In this document: piece by piece, positions 33,047-41,413 of the stretch
Numbering within the stretch: the first letter of the stretch is position 1
Layout: the number at the start of each line of letters is the position of its first letter
DNA from: an uncultured Clostridia bacterium
GTDB lineage: Bacteria > Bacillota > Clostridia > Christensenellales > Borkfalkiaceae
Direction: 5' to 3'
Length of the DNA: 48,090 bases
Assembly: GCA_947625865.1 (NCBI GenBank)
Contig: CANQQD010000011.1
Location: 1-48,090 of the forward strand
The notes under the pieces: model-generated
Databases searched by the model: none
The model's input: the letters and a program-made list of their open reading frames with translations, nothing else
What the model was told of the DNA's origin: nothing
Program-made: the position numbers and the translations under genes

Positions 33047-33080
33047 TAAGTGCGCGGAGCCTTGCGGCTCCGCGCGCTTA
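33047..33080. terminator. Hairpin closing the pectin cluster
   Basis: TAAGTGCGCGGAGCC pairs with GGCTCCGCGCGCTTA (one mismatch) around TTGC. The T-rich tail is poor on the plus strand and better on the minus strand, so strength is uncertain. Confidence 0.55.
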
Positions 33081-33160
33081 ATTCATGGCTGCGATCCTAC
33101 TCGCGGACGGTGTTTTTACTTAAAATTGCCCGTGGGTAACCCAAATGTTACATTCAAATA

Positions 33161-33189
33161 TTGACTTTTTGACCATCGGCGGATATACT
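33161..33189 (+). promoter_or_regulatory. Promoter of the HTH-glycine-repeat gene
   Basis: TTGACT (33161-33166), 17 bases, TATACT (33184-33189). An inverted repeat GTAAC-ccaaat-GTTAC (33136-33151) lies 9 bases upstream of the -35 and may be an operator. Confidence 0.8.
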
Positions 33190-33217
33190 TTACTCACAAA
33201 TCGCTAAGGAGCAAGCT

Positions 33218-34030
33218 ATGACAACCGGTCAAAAGATTTTACAGTGCAGAAAGCAGAAGGGGCTCACCCAATCTCAGCTTGCCGGATTGCTGGGCGTAAC
33301 CCGTCAAACTGTCTCCCGCTGGGAGAGCGACTCGGTATTTCCGGAAACGGAAAATTTGGTTGAGATGGGCAGGCTTTTCAATGTAACGGTGGATTATCTT
33401 TTAAACTATGAAAATGAGGGCGGAGTTCCGCTTGGCGCAGGGCATAAACCGCTCAATCTGTCCGATATTTTTAAAAGCGGCGTTTACTTTGAGTACAGAA
33501 GCAAAAGAACTCTGTTCGGGCTTCCGCTCGTCCATGTGAATATTGGTTTAGGCAGGGCGGCAAAGGGAATAATAGCCGTCGGGCTTGTCGCAAAAGGGGT
33601 CATATCCTTTGGACTGCTCGGTTTTGGGGTAATTTCATTCGGACTTCTTTCCTTAGGCGTGTTCGCGTTCGGCACATTGGCGTTGGGGCTGTTCGCCGCG
33701 GGCGCGATCGCTCTCGGGATAGTAATTGCCGCAGGCGCAATAGCTTTGGGAATGTTCTCGCTTGGCGCGGTGAGCGTGGGGCTGTACGCTACGGGAGCCG
33801 TATCCTACGGCTATTTTGTTGCGATAGGCGACAGGGCTTGCGGATTTATTGCTGTTGGCGGGCATTATGCGCGGGGTACATATTCGGCTGTTGCAGACGA
33901 GCTTTATAGCTTAAAGGATATGATTTACTGTGGCTTTAACGATCTGCCTGCGGCGTTCGCGCTCTTTAACGGCTGGAGCAAAGGAATATTCGAAGGCGTT
34001 TTAAACGGCGCTATAACACTCGGCGGATAG
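33218..34030 (+). CDS. HTH (XRE) protein with a period-five glycine repeat domain
   Basis: Residues 5-63 are a Cro/C1-type HTH (GLTQSQLAGLLGVTRQTVSRWE). From about 110 to 214 almost every fifth residue is glycine: 21 glycines, with exact spacing of five except two steps of six. The consensus is hydrophobic-hydrophobic-A/S-x-G. This has the period of pentapeptide-repeat proteins, but the residues are hydrophobic. It could form a compact beta-solenoid or a membrane-embedded sensor. The C-terminal 55 residues are less regular. AAGGAGC precedes the ATG. The target is unknown; no enzyme gene is co-transcribed. Confidence 0.85.
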   Translation: MTTGQKILQCRKQKGLTQSQLAGLLGVTRQTVSRWESDSVFPETENLVEMGRLFNVTVDYLLNYENEGGVPLGAGHKPLNLSDIFKSGVYFEYRSKRTLFGLPLVHVNIGLGRAAKGIIAVGLVAKGVISFGLLGFGVISFGLLSLGVFAFGTLALGLFAAGAIALGIVIAAGAIALGMFSLGAVSVGLYATGAVSYGYFVAIGDRACGFIAVGGHYARGTYSAVADELYSLKDMIYCGFNDLPAAFALFNGWSKGIFEGVLNGAITLGG

Positions 34031-34037
34031 TTGAAGC

Positions 34038-34076
34038 CACGGGCGGCGGGAGCATTGCTCCCGCCGCCCGTGTTTT
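34038..34076 (+). terminator. Intrinsic terminator of the HTH-repeat gene
   Basis: CACGGGCGGCGGGAGC / GCTCCCGCCGCCCGTG is a perfect 16-base-pair stem with loop ATT, followed by TTTTT. Confidence 0.93.
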
Positions 34077-34113
34077 TAACACCTGTATTTGATTTTGTAT
34101 AACCGTATGCGCT

Positions 34114-35781
34114 TTATCCCAAAATCGCAACGGACAGAATACAGAAGATTATGAGCGACACGGCGTCCACGATGGTTGTTATAAAGGGACTTGCAACCGC
34201 CGCGGGATCCAGCCTGCACGCTTTGACCAATAGAGGCAGAATTGCGCCGACGAGCTTTGCAATGACAACGGTGCAACACAGAGCCAAAGACACGATGGCG
34301 CACAGTCCGGGGGTATAGCCCTTGTATCCGAATAAAAGATTATCTACGAGCATCAGCTTTGCAAAGCAGGCAACGGCAAGCGTAGTGCTTAAAAGCAGCG
34401 CTGCGCGGATCTCCTTCCACAGCACCTTGCCCGTGTCCTTCAGGGTAAGCTCGCCCAGCGCCAGCGCACGTATGACCGTAACGGATACCTGCGAGCCCGA
34501 GTTGCCGCCCGTATCCATCAGCATGGGCACGCAGGCGAACAGCACGGGGCTGATGGCGTTTAATCTGCCCTCGAACGTATTTATAATGAGCCCCGTAAAG
34601 GTGGCGCTCACCATAAGTATCAAAAGCCATGGCACGCGGCTCTTCCATATAGAAAAGACGCTTGTTTTTAAATAAGGCTTGTTGGCGGGCATGATGGCCG
34701 CCATTTTTTCTATGTCCTCGGTGTTTTCCTTTTCGAGGACGTCCAGCGCGTCGTCAACCGTAACTATTCCCACAAGCCGCTTTTCGTTGTCGGTGACGGG
34801 TATAGCCAAAAAGCCGTATTCGGAGATAGTCCTCGCAACGTCCTCCCTGTCGTCGAGAGTGTTGACGTATATGACGTTATCTTCCATAATATCGGAGATG
34901 AGCGCGTCCTTTTTTGCAATTAAAAGGTCCTTCGCCGTGACGAGCCCTATAAGTTTTCTGTACGCATCCGTCACATAGCAGGTGTATATGGTCTCCTTGT
35001 CGATGGCGGTTTCGCGTATGCGGTCCAGCGCTTCTTCCACGGTCATCTGCGGTTTAAATTCCACAAATTCAATGGTCATAATGCTTCCCGCGCTGTTTTT
35101 GGGGTATTTCAGCAGATCGTTGATATATCCGCGCGTTTCTGCGTCGCTGAGCGCGAGCAGTCTTTTTACTACGTTTGCGGGCATTTCTTCAACGAGGTCC
35201 ACGGTATCGTCAAGGAACAGTCCGCCCATAACGTCCTTGATTTCCCTGTCGGTCAGCTTTTTTAAAAGCGCCTCCTGCGTGTCGCGGTCTATCTCCGCAA
35301 ACATATCCGCCGCCAGATCCTTTGGCAGGATGCGGAACAATACGGGCAGATCTTCCTCCTGTACGTGTTCGAAAATTTTCGCCAGGTCAATTTCATTCAT
35401 TTCCGCAAGGAGGGGCTTTAAAACGGCGAAGCTTTTGTTTTGCAGCAGCTGCAAAATTTCCTCCTCCTCGGTTATTCTGCGGGCAACGTCCTCGGGCAGA
35501 TCCTCGATTATGTCTACGGTGTCCTCCACGGAAACGTCGTCCATAACCTCCTGCAGCTCGTCGTCGCGCAGCCCCGCAACTATCTGTCGCTGTACGGACG
35601 GGTCGAGCAAAACGAGCGTATCTGCCAGAACGCCCTTGTCGAGAGCACGGCAAAGAGGGATCAATTTGTCGCCGCCGAGAGAGGTAACGGTTTCGGCTAC
35701 GGCCTCGGGAGGCATATCATTCAGTAGCGCGGCTGCCCTGTAAATGTCGGTTTCGAGCAGATTTTTAATTTCCTCTGTCAT
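34114..35781 (-). CDS. mgtE: Magnesium transporter MgtE
   Basis: Mg2+ channel of the inner membrane. Order: acidic helical N domain (about 1-235), two CBS domains (about 240-370, with IMTIEFVEF and GIVTVDDALDVLEKE) and five membrane helices (about 385-555). At 555 residues it is about 100 longer than usual, and the N domain seems to contain a second set of helical repeats (DTVDIIEDLPEDVARRI and DTVDLVEEMPANVVKRL). GGAGGCG precedes the ATG. It is probably the third gene of the araC-family/lipid-kinase/mgtE unit, 44 bases after the kinase. Confidence 0.93.
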   Translation of the reverse strand: MTEEIKNLLETDIYRAAALLNDMPPEAVAETVTSLGGDKLIPLCRALDKGVLADTLVLLDPSVQRQIVAGLRDDELQEVMDDVSVEDTVDIIEDLPEDVARRITEEEEILQLLQNKSFAVLKPLLAEMNEIDLAKIFEHVQEEDLPVLFRILPKDLAADMFAEIDRDTQEALLKKLTDREIKDVMGGLFLDDTVDLVEEMPANVVKRLLALSDAETRGYINDLLKYPKNSAGSIMTIEFVEFKPQMTVEEALDRIRETAIDKETIYTCYVTDAYRKLIGLVTAKDLLIAKKDALISDIMEDNVIYVNTLDDREDVARTISEYGFLAIPVTDNEKRLVGIVTVDDALDVLEKENTEDIEKMAAIMPANKPYLKTSVFSIWKSRVPWLLILMVSATFTGLIINTFEGRLNAISPVLFACVPMLMDTGGNSGSQVSVTVIRALALGELTLKDTGKVLWKEIRAALLLSTTLAVACFAKLMLVDNLLFGYKGYTPGLCAIVSLALCCTVVIAKLVGAILPLLVKACRLDPAAVASPFITTIVDAVSLIIFCILSVAILG

Positions 35782-35825
35782 AACGCCTCCTTACTGTAAC
35801 CGCGCCTAAGGTTTTGCGCGGAATA

Positions 35826-36728
35826 TTAAATGTGTGCGGTGTATTCCGTAACGTCCGGCACGGTTTCGCCGTCTATTTGCAGGGCGCAGGGCTTTTCGAA
35901 TTTCACGGTTATCTCCTTGCCCTCCAGAACCTTGACCATTTTCTCCTTTTTCACGTGCTCGCCCTTGAAGATTTTGGGGAAGAGTAGAAGGGTCTTTATC
36001 TTGCCCTTGCCGTACATCACGCAAAGGCTCAGTTTCTCTCCCGATTTTCTGTTCTGGGCGGGAGTGGGTATCATTCCGCCGCCGTAGTAGCAGCCGAGCA
36101 TCGAGGGCGCGATCCAGACCTTTTTAAAGTCGAACTCCTCGCCGTCTACAGTCACATGCGCGTTTCTCGGTTTAAAGTGGAACAGCAGCCCTTTTATGGC
36201 GATAGAGGTATAATTGACCTTTTTGCCCGCGGCTTTCAGCTTGTCGCCCACCTCGCAGCAGTAGCCGTCGATGCCGTAGCCGATGCCGTTTATAAATTTA
36301 TATTCCCTGCCGTTCACGGTCACTACGGGCAGATCCTTTATGAAGTCGTTTATCTGGAACAGCGTGTTGTTCTCGTTTATATCCTCTGCGTTCAGATCCT
36401 TTTTCTGGGGATAAAATTCCTTCACGTGCGCCCTTAGGTCGTTGAAAAAGTCGTTGCCGTTGCCCGCCGCATAGAGGTAAACCTCGTTTTGCAGCCCGTC
36501 GCAGTTCACGGCGTTCACAAACCTGTTCAGCGTGCCGTCGCCGCCCGCTATCAAAATCTTTACCGACGGGCCGAGAGCCTCCACGTGCGCGGGAAGCTGT
36601 TCCCCAAGCTCCGTCAGGCTCTGGAAGGTAATATTATCGTCCGCAAGCAGCGCCGAAACGCGCTCTTTCACGGCGTCAACCTCGCCCTTACCCGCAAGCG
36701 GATTGTAGTAGCAAACATAATCAGCCAT
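35826..36728 (-). CDS. Diacylglycerol kinase-like lipid kinase
   Basis: Cytoplasmic or membrane-associated kinase of the DagK/YegS family. Residues 4-14 give YVCYYNPLAGKG and 62-68 GGDGTLN, the ATP-binding signatures; the C-terminal beta-sandwich ends with QIDGETV. The 300-residue length is typical. Substrate may be diacylglycerol or another lipid. The ATG follows the AraC-type regulator stop by two bases, so the two are coupled. A GAGGAGAA ribosome site lies in the end of the upstream gene. Confidence 0.88.
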   Translation of the reverse strand: MADYVCYYNPLAGKGEVDAVKERVSALLADDNITFQSLTELGEQLPAHVEALGPSVKILIAGGDGTLNRFVNAVNCDGLQNEVYLYAAGNGNDFFNDLRAHVKEFYPQKKDLNAEDINENNTLFQINDFIKDLPVVTVNGREYKFINGIGYGIDGYCCEVGDKLKAAGKKVNYTSIAIKGLLFHFKPRNAHVTVDGEEFDFKKVWIAPSMLGCYYGGGMIPTPAQNRKSGEKLSLCVMYGKGKIKTLLLFPKIFKGEHVKKEKMVKVLEGKEITVKFEKPCALQIDGETVPDVTEYTAHI

Positions 36729-36730
36729 TT

Positions 36731-37510
36731 TTATTCTCCTCTTTTGTTGATTTTGCGAAAATCTTCGCCGAAATTATCTTCACCCGTCCGTCTCTTGCAA
36801 GCCTCGGAGGGGGATATACCGAAATATTTTTTGAATACCCGCGAAAAATACAGCGGTTCGGCAAACCCGCACGCCTCGGCGATCTGCCCCACGGAATAGT
36901 TGCTGTATCTGTTGCCCACGCCGCTCATAATGATCTCGGCGGCAAGCTCCATTCGCGAGCTTATAAGAAATTCATGCGGGGTGGCGCCCGTCTCTTTTTT
37001 GAACAGCTTCCGCACATAGTCGCTGTTCAGCGGCAGCTGCTTTATGCTGTCCTCCAGCGAAAAGGTGGAATTGGAGAGATTTTTTTTGATCTCCCCGCGT
37101 ACCGTCGCAACCACGGGCGAAAGCCTTTTGTCGCCGGCAAACGCCGCGAGATATGCGGCAATCAGACTTCCCAAAGCCTGCAAAATACCGCTTCGTGTTG
37201 AGTTTTCCGCTTTAAAATAGGTCTCGGCCTGTTTTGCGGCAAAGGCGAGCCCGCGCTCGTTGTCGTCGCAAATCAGCCGTATTTCCCTGAACGGCAGCAT
37301 CGCCTGCTCTAAACTTACCAGCGTTGCCGCGCCCGAAAGCGAGTAGCGCAAAAGCGGCGGAACGACTGCCGCCGTGCCCTCGCCGAATTGCAACCTGCCG
37401 CCCGCGTGGCTGAGAGTGCAGCTGCCCTTTGCGACGATGACCGAAAAATTTTTATCTGCGTGCGGTGCGGCGTAGCAGGGCGCCTCTCCCGCATAGGCAA
37501 TACCGTTCAT
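36731..37510 (-). CDS. AraC-family transcription regulator
   Basis: 259 residues. The N-terminal half (1-90) looks like a small cupin-type sensor (GTAAVVPPLLRYSL). The C-terminal half (about 135-240) carries the two HTH motifs and the signature GFAEPLYFSRVFKKYFGISPSE. Sugar sensing is common in the family but the ligand is unknown. No ribosome site precedes the ATG at 37510: the -10 box ends six bases upstream, so the message should be leaderless. The start codon sits in the centre of a perfect palindrome. It leads the unit with the lipid kinase and mgtE. Confidence 0.88.
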   Translation of the reverse strand: MNGIAYAGEAPCYAAPHADKNFSVIVAKGSCTLSHAGGRLQFGEGTAAVVPPLLRYSLSGAATLVSLEQAMLPFREIRLICDDNERGLAFAAKQAETYFKAENSTRSGILQALGSLIAAYLAAFAGDKRLSPVVATVRGEIKKNLSNSTFSLEDSIKQLPLNSDYVRKLFKKETGATPHEFLISSRMELAAEIIMSGVGNRYSNYSVGQIAEACGFAEPLYFSRVFKKYFGISPSEACKRRTGEDNFGEDFRKINKRGE

Positions 37511-37545
37511 AACGGTATTTTAACACATTACGGCTGTTTTGTCTA
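37501..37545 (-). promoter_or_regulatory. Leaderless promoter and palindromic operator of the AraC-family gene
   Basis: On the minus strand: TAGACA (37540-37545), 17 bases, TAAAAT (37517-37522), then six bases to the ATG. The palindrome TACCGTT-cat-AACGGTA (37501-37517) has perfect 7-base arms with the start codon in its centre. A protein bound there would cover the transcription start, which suggests autoregulation. Confidence 0.65.
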
Positions 37546-37671
37546 TGATTTTAACGCAAAAACCGACGTTTATCGTCATATCCTACGCCGTTCGCCGCGG
37601 GCGTTGAACGGCGTCTGCTTTATCATAATATCAAATACTTTTAAAAAAACAGCGCAAAACAACGAGTATGT

Positions 37672-37700
37672 TTGACTTTTTTTGCCAAAACGGCTATAAT
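37672..37700 (+). promoter_or_regulatory. Promoter of the SecB-like gene
   Basis: TTGACT (37672-37677), 17 bases, TATAAT (37695-37700), 33 bases before the ATG. Confidence 0.85.
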
Positions 37701-37733
37701 AAATTTATTATCGAATCATCAGGAGAAACATAA

Positions 37734-38168
37734 ATGAAAATCGATTTTAAAGGTGTTACCGCAGAGGAGCTCTCCTTCAAAATGAACCGGGTGCGCCTGA
37801 ATCCCGAGGAGCGGCTGGACATAAAACCCCAGTTCTCCCGTCAGGTGAGAAAGGTGAACAATAACGACAAACTGAATTTTGTTGCGCTGTCCGTGAAGAT
37901 AGAGAGCACCGAGGAGGAGCCCAAGCCCTTCGATATCAACGTGACCCTTGTGGGCATATTCGAGGTCACCGACGTAAAAAGCGACGCGGAGGAGAGGAGC
38001 TTTGTTATAGAGGCTACAAAGAATCTGTATCCTTATCTCCGTTCGGCGGTCACCAATCTCACCGCCGGCGCCTACATCGCGCCTCTTAACCTGCCCATCA
38101 TCACGGGACCGCTGTTTCCGGAGGATAGGGAGCAGTATGCGTTTACGGTCGGCAGCAATATAAACTGA
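37734..38168 (+). CDS. SecB-like chaperone
   Basis: 144 residues. The C-terminal part NLYPYLRSAVTNLTAGAYIAPLNLP matches the pattern of SecB (LFPYARE..., then an L-N-L-x-P motif). The middle (FVALSVKIESTEE..., FDINVTLVGIFEV) fits SecB beta strands. Canonical SecB keeps exported proteins unfolded in Proteobacteria; SecB-like proteins elsewhere can be toxin-antitoxin chaperones. No toxin or antitoxin gene adjoins. CAGGAGAAAC precedes the ATG. It is a single gene, followed by repeats. The family call is by motif reading only. Confidence 0.65.
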   Translation: MKIDFKGVTAEELSFKMNRVRLNPEERLDIKPQFSRQVRKVNNNDKLNFVALSVKIESTEEEPKPFDINVTLVGIFEVTDVKSDAEERSFVIEATKNLYPYLRSAVTNLTAGAYIAPLNLPIITGPLFPEDREQYAFTVGSNIN

Positions 38169-38170
38169 AA

Positions 38171-38888
38171 GGTTCACAAAAATTTTCGTGTGATTGCGCA
38201 CACTTAAATTTTTCGTGAGTTTGAGGGCTCTGCTTCTCACACGGCGCAAGGAATAACGCCGTGTTCGGGCACCGTTCGCGCGGGACGTTTGCGTTCACTC
38301 ATCTCGCGCGGCAAAACAGCGCACTGTGCTGTTTTGAATACTCCGCGCTCGTCCCTCTGCCTGCCATATTTAGGGGCGCACATATTATATAATGGCGGCA
38401 ATTCCCACCGCCGAGGTGCAGATATGCACAAATTGTGGCTTGCTGCGCAAAAGCGTGGTTTTGCTTGCAAAGTAAATTATTTTAAATATTTTGCTCGTTT
38501 CTAACCGCTTGCTTACTTCGTAAATACAAGGTTCACAAAAATTTTCGTGTGATTGCGCACACTCAAATTTTTCGTGAGTTTTGGCGGCTCTGCTTCTCAC
38601 ACGGCGTAAGGACAACGCCGTGTTCGGTCACCGTTCGCGCGGGACGAATGCGTTCACTCATCTCGCGCGGCAAAACAGCGCACTGTGCTGTTTTGAATAT
38701 TCCGCGCTCGTCCCTCTGCCTGCCATATTTAGGGGCGCACATATTATATAATGGCGGCAATTCCCACCGCCGAGGTGCAGGTATGCACAAATTGTGGCTT
38801 GCTGCGCAAAAACGTGGTTTTGCTTGCAAAGTAAATTATTTAAAATATTTTGCTCGTTTCTAACCGCTTGCAAACTTCGTAATTGCAA
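38171..38888. repeat. Tandem direct repeat of about 359 bases, two copies
   Basis: Copy one (38171-38529) and copy two (38530-38888) align end to end with few differences. Each contains the inverted repeat CACAAAAATTTTCGTG ... TTTTTCGTG, a family C block, an ATATTATATAATGGCGGCAA segment and a tail AACCGCTTGC..ACTTCGTAA. The first inverted repeat may also end transcription of the SecB-like gene. Open frames of about 70-104 codons through the copies are by-products. Confidence 0.85.
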
Positions 38889-39865
38889 CGCTCCTCCCAG
38901 CCTTGGCGCCCTTCGCTTGCGAGGGGAGCTGTCGAGCGAAGCGAGACTGAGGGGAGTATAAATAATTTAATCGCCCATTAAGCCTTGTCATTTTGCGCGA
39001 GGGCTTTGCCCGTCGTACCGAACGCGCAAGCGTTACGCCCTGCCGAGGGTTCCCGTTTACGGGAAACGGCAGAGCGATATGCGACCCGCTGAAAGCGGGC
39101 GATTGACCGACATAATCCCCTCGTGGTCTGCTTTTGGTGAGTTGAAACCGCACACAAAGCCGTCGCTACGCTCGGGCGAGGTTCGATGGAATGACAAAGT
39201 CGCTACGCGACAGATTCTTCGGTCACTCCGTTCCCTCAGAATGACAGGGGGGAGTGTGCTTGCTAACTTTGTAAATACAACTTTCCGTGGCTCCTTCCTC
39301 TGGGGGGACGAGCGCGGATTTCTCAAAACAGCCTAGTAGCGCTGTTTTGCCGCGCGAGATGAGTGAGCGCAAACGTCCCGCGCGTAAGGAGCGAAGCGAC
39401 GGAATAGCGATTGTTCGCCTTTGGCGCAATCGTGTTACGGTGCCCGAACACGGTGTTGTCCTTACACCGAGTGAGACGGCTCCCGCGTAGCGGGTGATGG
39501 GAGGGGTAATAAAAAAGCAAATGACTTCTCCCACCCGCCCTTGTAGGGCACCCTCCCCCGTCGGTGACGGAAGAGGGCACAGGGTAAAATAGCGTGTCGC
39601 TGACCCGAGCATCTTAACAAAACAAATCGCTTGACGTGCGCTATCGTTTATCTACCGCTCCCGCAATAAAGAAACTCGGGTCAAGCGTAACGCTTGCCGC
39701 TTGACGGGCTCAGAGGCAAGTCAAGCGGTAAAGCAATTAAGAAACTTCCGCGTATTTTAAACATTTCCGCAAATACGGCGGCGCAGTTTGCGCCGCCGAC
39801 TGCCATAATTTCACGGCACGGTCTTAATATCGTCACAATTTGCGCCTAATATATAATATAAGGTG
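38889..39865. repeat. Dense cluster of interspersed repeats, no gene
   Basis: 38901-39012 is identical to 47979-48090 over at least 112 bases. 39197-39250 holds a reversed TTCTGAGG...GAAGAATCTGTCGC-type repeat, also at 45117-45165. 39305-39480 is a reversed family C copy. 39478-39590 is a family D copy with hairpin GCCCT-tgt-AGGGC. 39663-39698 is a family G hairpin (CAAGCG-taa-CGCTTG). The last 60 bases before the protease gene are AT-rich with no convincing promoter. Confidence 0.75.
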
Positions 39866-39871
39866 ATTAAT

Positions 39872-41107
39872 ATGAAAAAATCTGGTTTGATAAAGCTTAT
39901 AGCCTCCGCCGCGGCGGCAGTTTTTGCATTTTCGCTTGCGGGCTGCTCCGCGGGGATCGCGGCAGGCGGCGAAGTAAGGGAATACAGCGTGACTATCGCC
40001 CAAACGGAGGGCGGAGCGGAGCTCTCCTCCGCAGAGGTCCTCGAAAAAATACGCCCCACCGTAGTGGACGTGACCAGCAGCTCCGAAACGGCTGTCAGCG
40101 CGGGCAGCGGCGTCATAATCGGCGGAGCCGTCGGGTCGGGCGCGGGCAGCGAGTATTTTATAGTCACTAACCACCACGTCATAGACGGCGGCAGTTCGTT
40201 CACGGTGGACGTGCTCGATATAGCGGACGACGGCACTGAGACGACCACTGCATACAGCGCACTGCTTGTCGGCGGCTCGCAAAAGCGCGATATAGCCGTG
40301 CTCTCCGTAACCGTGCCCGCGGGCGTAACGCTCAAAACCGCCGCGTTTATCGCGGACAGCGACAAGGTCAGGGTCGGGACGGAGGTCTACGCCATAGGCA
40401 ACCCCCTCGGCATTTTGGGCGGCTCCGTCACCCACGGCATAGTTTCCGCCACAAAGCGCGACGTAAACGTGGGCGGGATCGGCACAATGACTCTCATGCA
40501 GACGGACGCGCTCATCAACGGCGGCAACTCCGGCGGCGGACTGTTCGATACGAGCGGCGCGTTAGTCGGTATAATAAATTCCGGCTACGACACCTATAAC
40601 GACATGCAGGTGGAGGGCCTGAACTTCGCCATTCCCGCCAACGACGCAAAATATGCGGCTACGTCCCTCATAAACACGCACGAGGGGCAGGGCGGGACCG
40701 TCACGAAATACGGCTATGTGGAGGGCGACGCGCGGCTGGACGTCACCTTTTCCACCGCCACCCTCTATACCGACGCAAGCCTTTCGGGGCGCGCCGTCTG
40801 CCTTGTGGCTGCGGCGAGCGGCACGGAAAGCCCTCTGTATCCGTCGTGGACTAACGGCGTCAAGGCCGTCACGGCGATAACGGTAAACGGCACACGGCAC
40901 GACCTTTCGGTCAGCTCGGGCGGCTCCTACGCCCTGACGCAGGAGGCAAATAAAATAATATCCGCCGTGCGGGCGGGGGACGGGGTGACCGTGGAATACA
41001 GGGACGTGCTTTCGCGCCAGATAGGCTTTATATCGTCCTATAACTACCTCGGCAGCGAGTTGAAAACAGCCTCGTTCACCGCGGAGCAATATATCTACGA
41101 GCCTTAA
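39872..41107 (+). CDS. HtrA/DegP-like serine protease, lipoprotein
   Basis: A surface-anchored protein quality-control protease. The signal ends in the lipobox LAGC with C25. The trypsin-like domain shows H102 (TNHHVI), D140 (KRDIAVL) and S220 (GGNSGGGL). A C-terminal domain (about 280-411) is in the place of a PDZ domain but only loosely resembles one. I start at the ATG at 39872, six bases after AAGGTG, and not at the GTG at 39863 which overlaps that site. It is 411 residues and stands alone. Confidence 0.88.
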   Translation: MKKSGLIKLIASAAAAVFAFSLAGCSAGIAAGGEVREYSVTIAQTEGGAELSSAEVLEKIRPTVVDVTSSSETAVSAGSGVIIGGAVGSGAGSEYFIVTNHHVIDGGSSFTVDVLDIADDGTETTTAYSALLVGGSQKRDIAVLSVTVPAGVTLKTAAFIADSDKVRVGTEVYAIGNPLGILGGSVTHGIVSATKRDVNVGGIGTMTLMQTDALINGGNSGGGLFDTSGALVGIINSGYDTYNDMQVEGLNFAIPANDAKYAATSLINTHEGQGGTVTKYGYVEGDARLDVTFSTATLYTDASLSGRAVCLVAAASGTESPLYPSWTNGVKAVTAITVNGTRHDLSVSSGGSYALTQEANKIISAVRAGDGVTVEYRDVLSRQIGFISSYNYLGSELKTASFTAEQYIYEP

Positions 41108-41140
41108 AACAGCTTAAAAAACAAATACAGATATCAAATT

Positions 41141-41175
41141 GATAGCGGCGGGCGCAAAATGCGCCCGCCGCTATC
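41141..41175. terminator. Hairpin between convergent genes
   Basis: A perfect 15-base-pair stem (GATAGCGGCGGGCGC / GCGCCCGCCGCTATC) with loop AAAAT. It overlaps the stop codon of the minus-strand HTH gene and lies 33 bases past the protease stop. T-tails are poor, so it may be a weak bidirectional terminator. Confidence 0.55.
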
Positions 41176-41413
41176 CGTTGTCCGTAAGCCCCAGAAGGTA
41201 GTCCACCGAAACGCCGAAGAACGCCGCCATTGCGGCAAGCGTTTCAAGCGGCGGCTGCCTCTGGTCCTTTTCATAGTGCAAATAGGTGACGGGGTTCAGC
41301 CCCAGCGTCTCCGCAAGCTCCCTCTGCGTGAGCCTCCGCTCCTCGCGAAGCTCTTTAAGCCTCTCCCCCAAAATAATTTTAATTTCCTTTTTCATTACTT
41401 GACATATTACCAT
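41171..41413 (-). CDS. Small HTH (XRE) regulator
   Basis: Up to 80 residues, mostly a Cro/C1-type HTH (RLTQRELAETLGLNPVTYLHYEKDQRQP), with the frequent tail VSVDYLLGLTDNG. Two starts are possible: the ATG at 41413, six bases after a TATATT -10 box (leaderless), or the ATG at 41395, which gives MKKEIKIILGERLKE; neither has a good ribosome site. The first lies in a palindromic operator, which suggests autorepression. Confidence 0.82.
   Translation of the reverse strand: MVICQVMKKEIKIILGERLKELREERRLTQRELAETLGLNPVTYLHYEKDQRQPPLETLAAMAAFFGVSVDYLLGLTDNG

Noticed and set aside
34114-35825. Mg2+ riboswitch before mgtE
   Set aside because: Only 44 bases separate mgtE from the lipid-kinase gene, too short for an M-box and without its conserved elements.
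37734-38168. SecB-like toxin-antitoxin module
   Set aside because: No small toxin or antitoxin gene flanks the SecB-like gene; neighbours are an AraC-type gene on the other strand and repeats.
38171-38888. Possible proteins of 71-104 residues inside the tandem repeat
   Set aside because: They carry the same peptide as other family C copies, run across block borders and lack consistent starts. The conserved feature is DNA pairing and not the protein.
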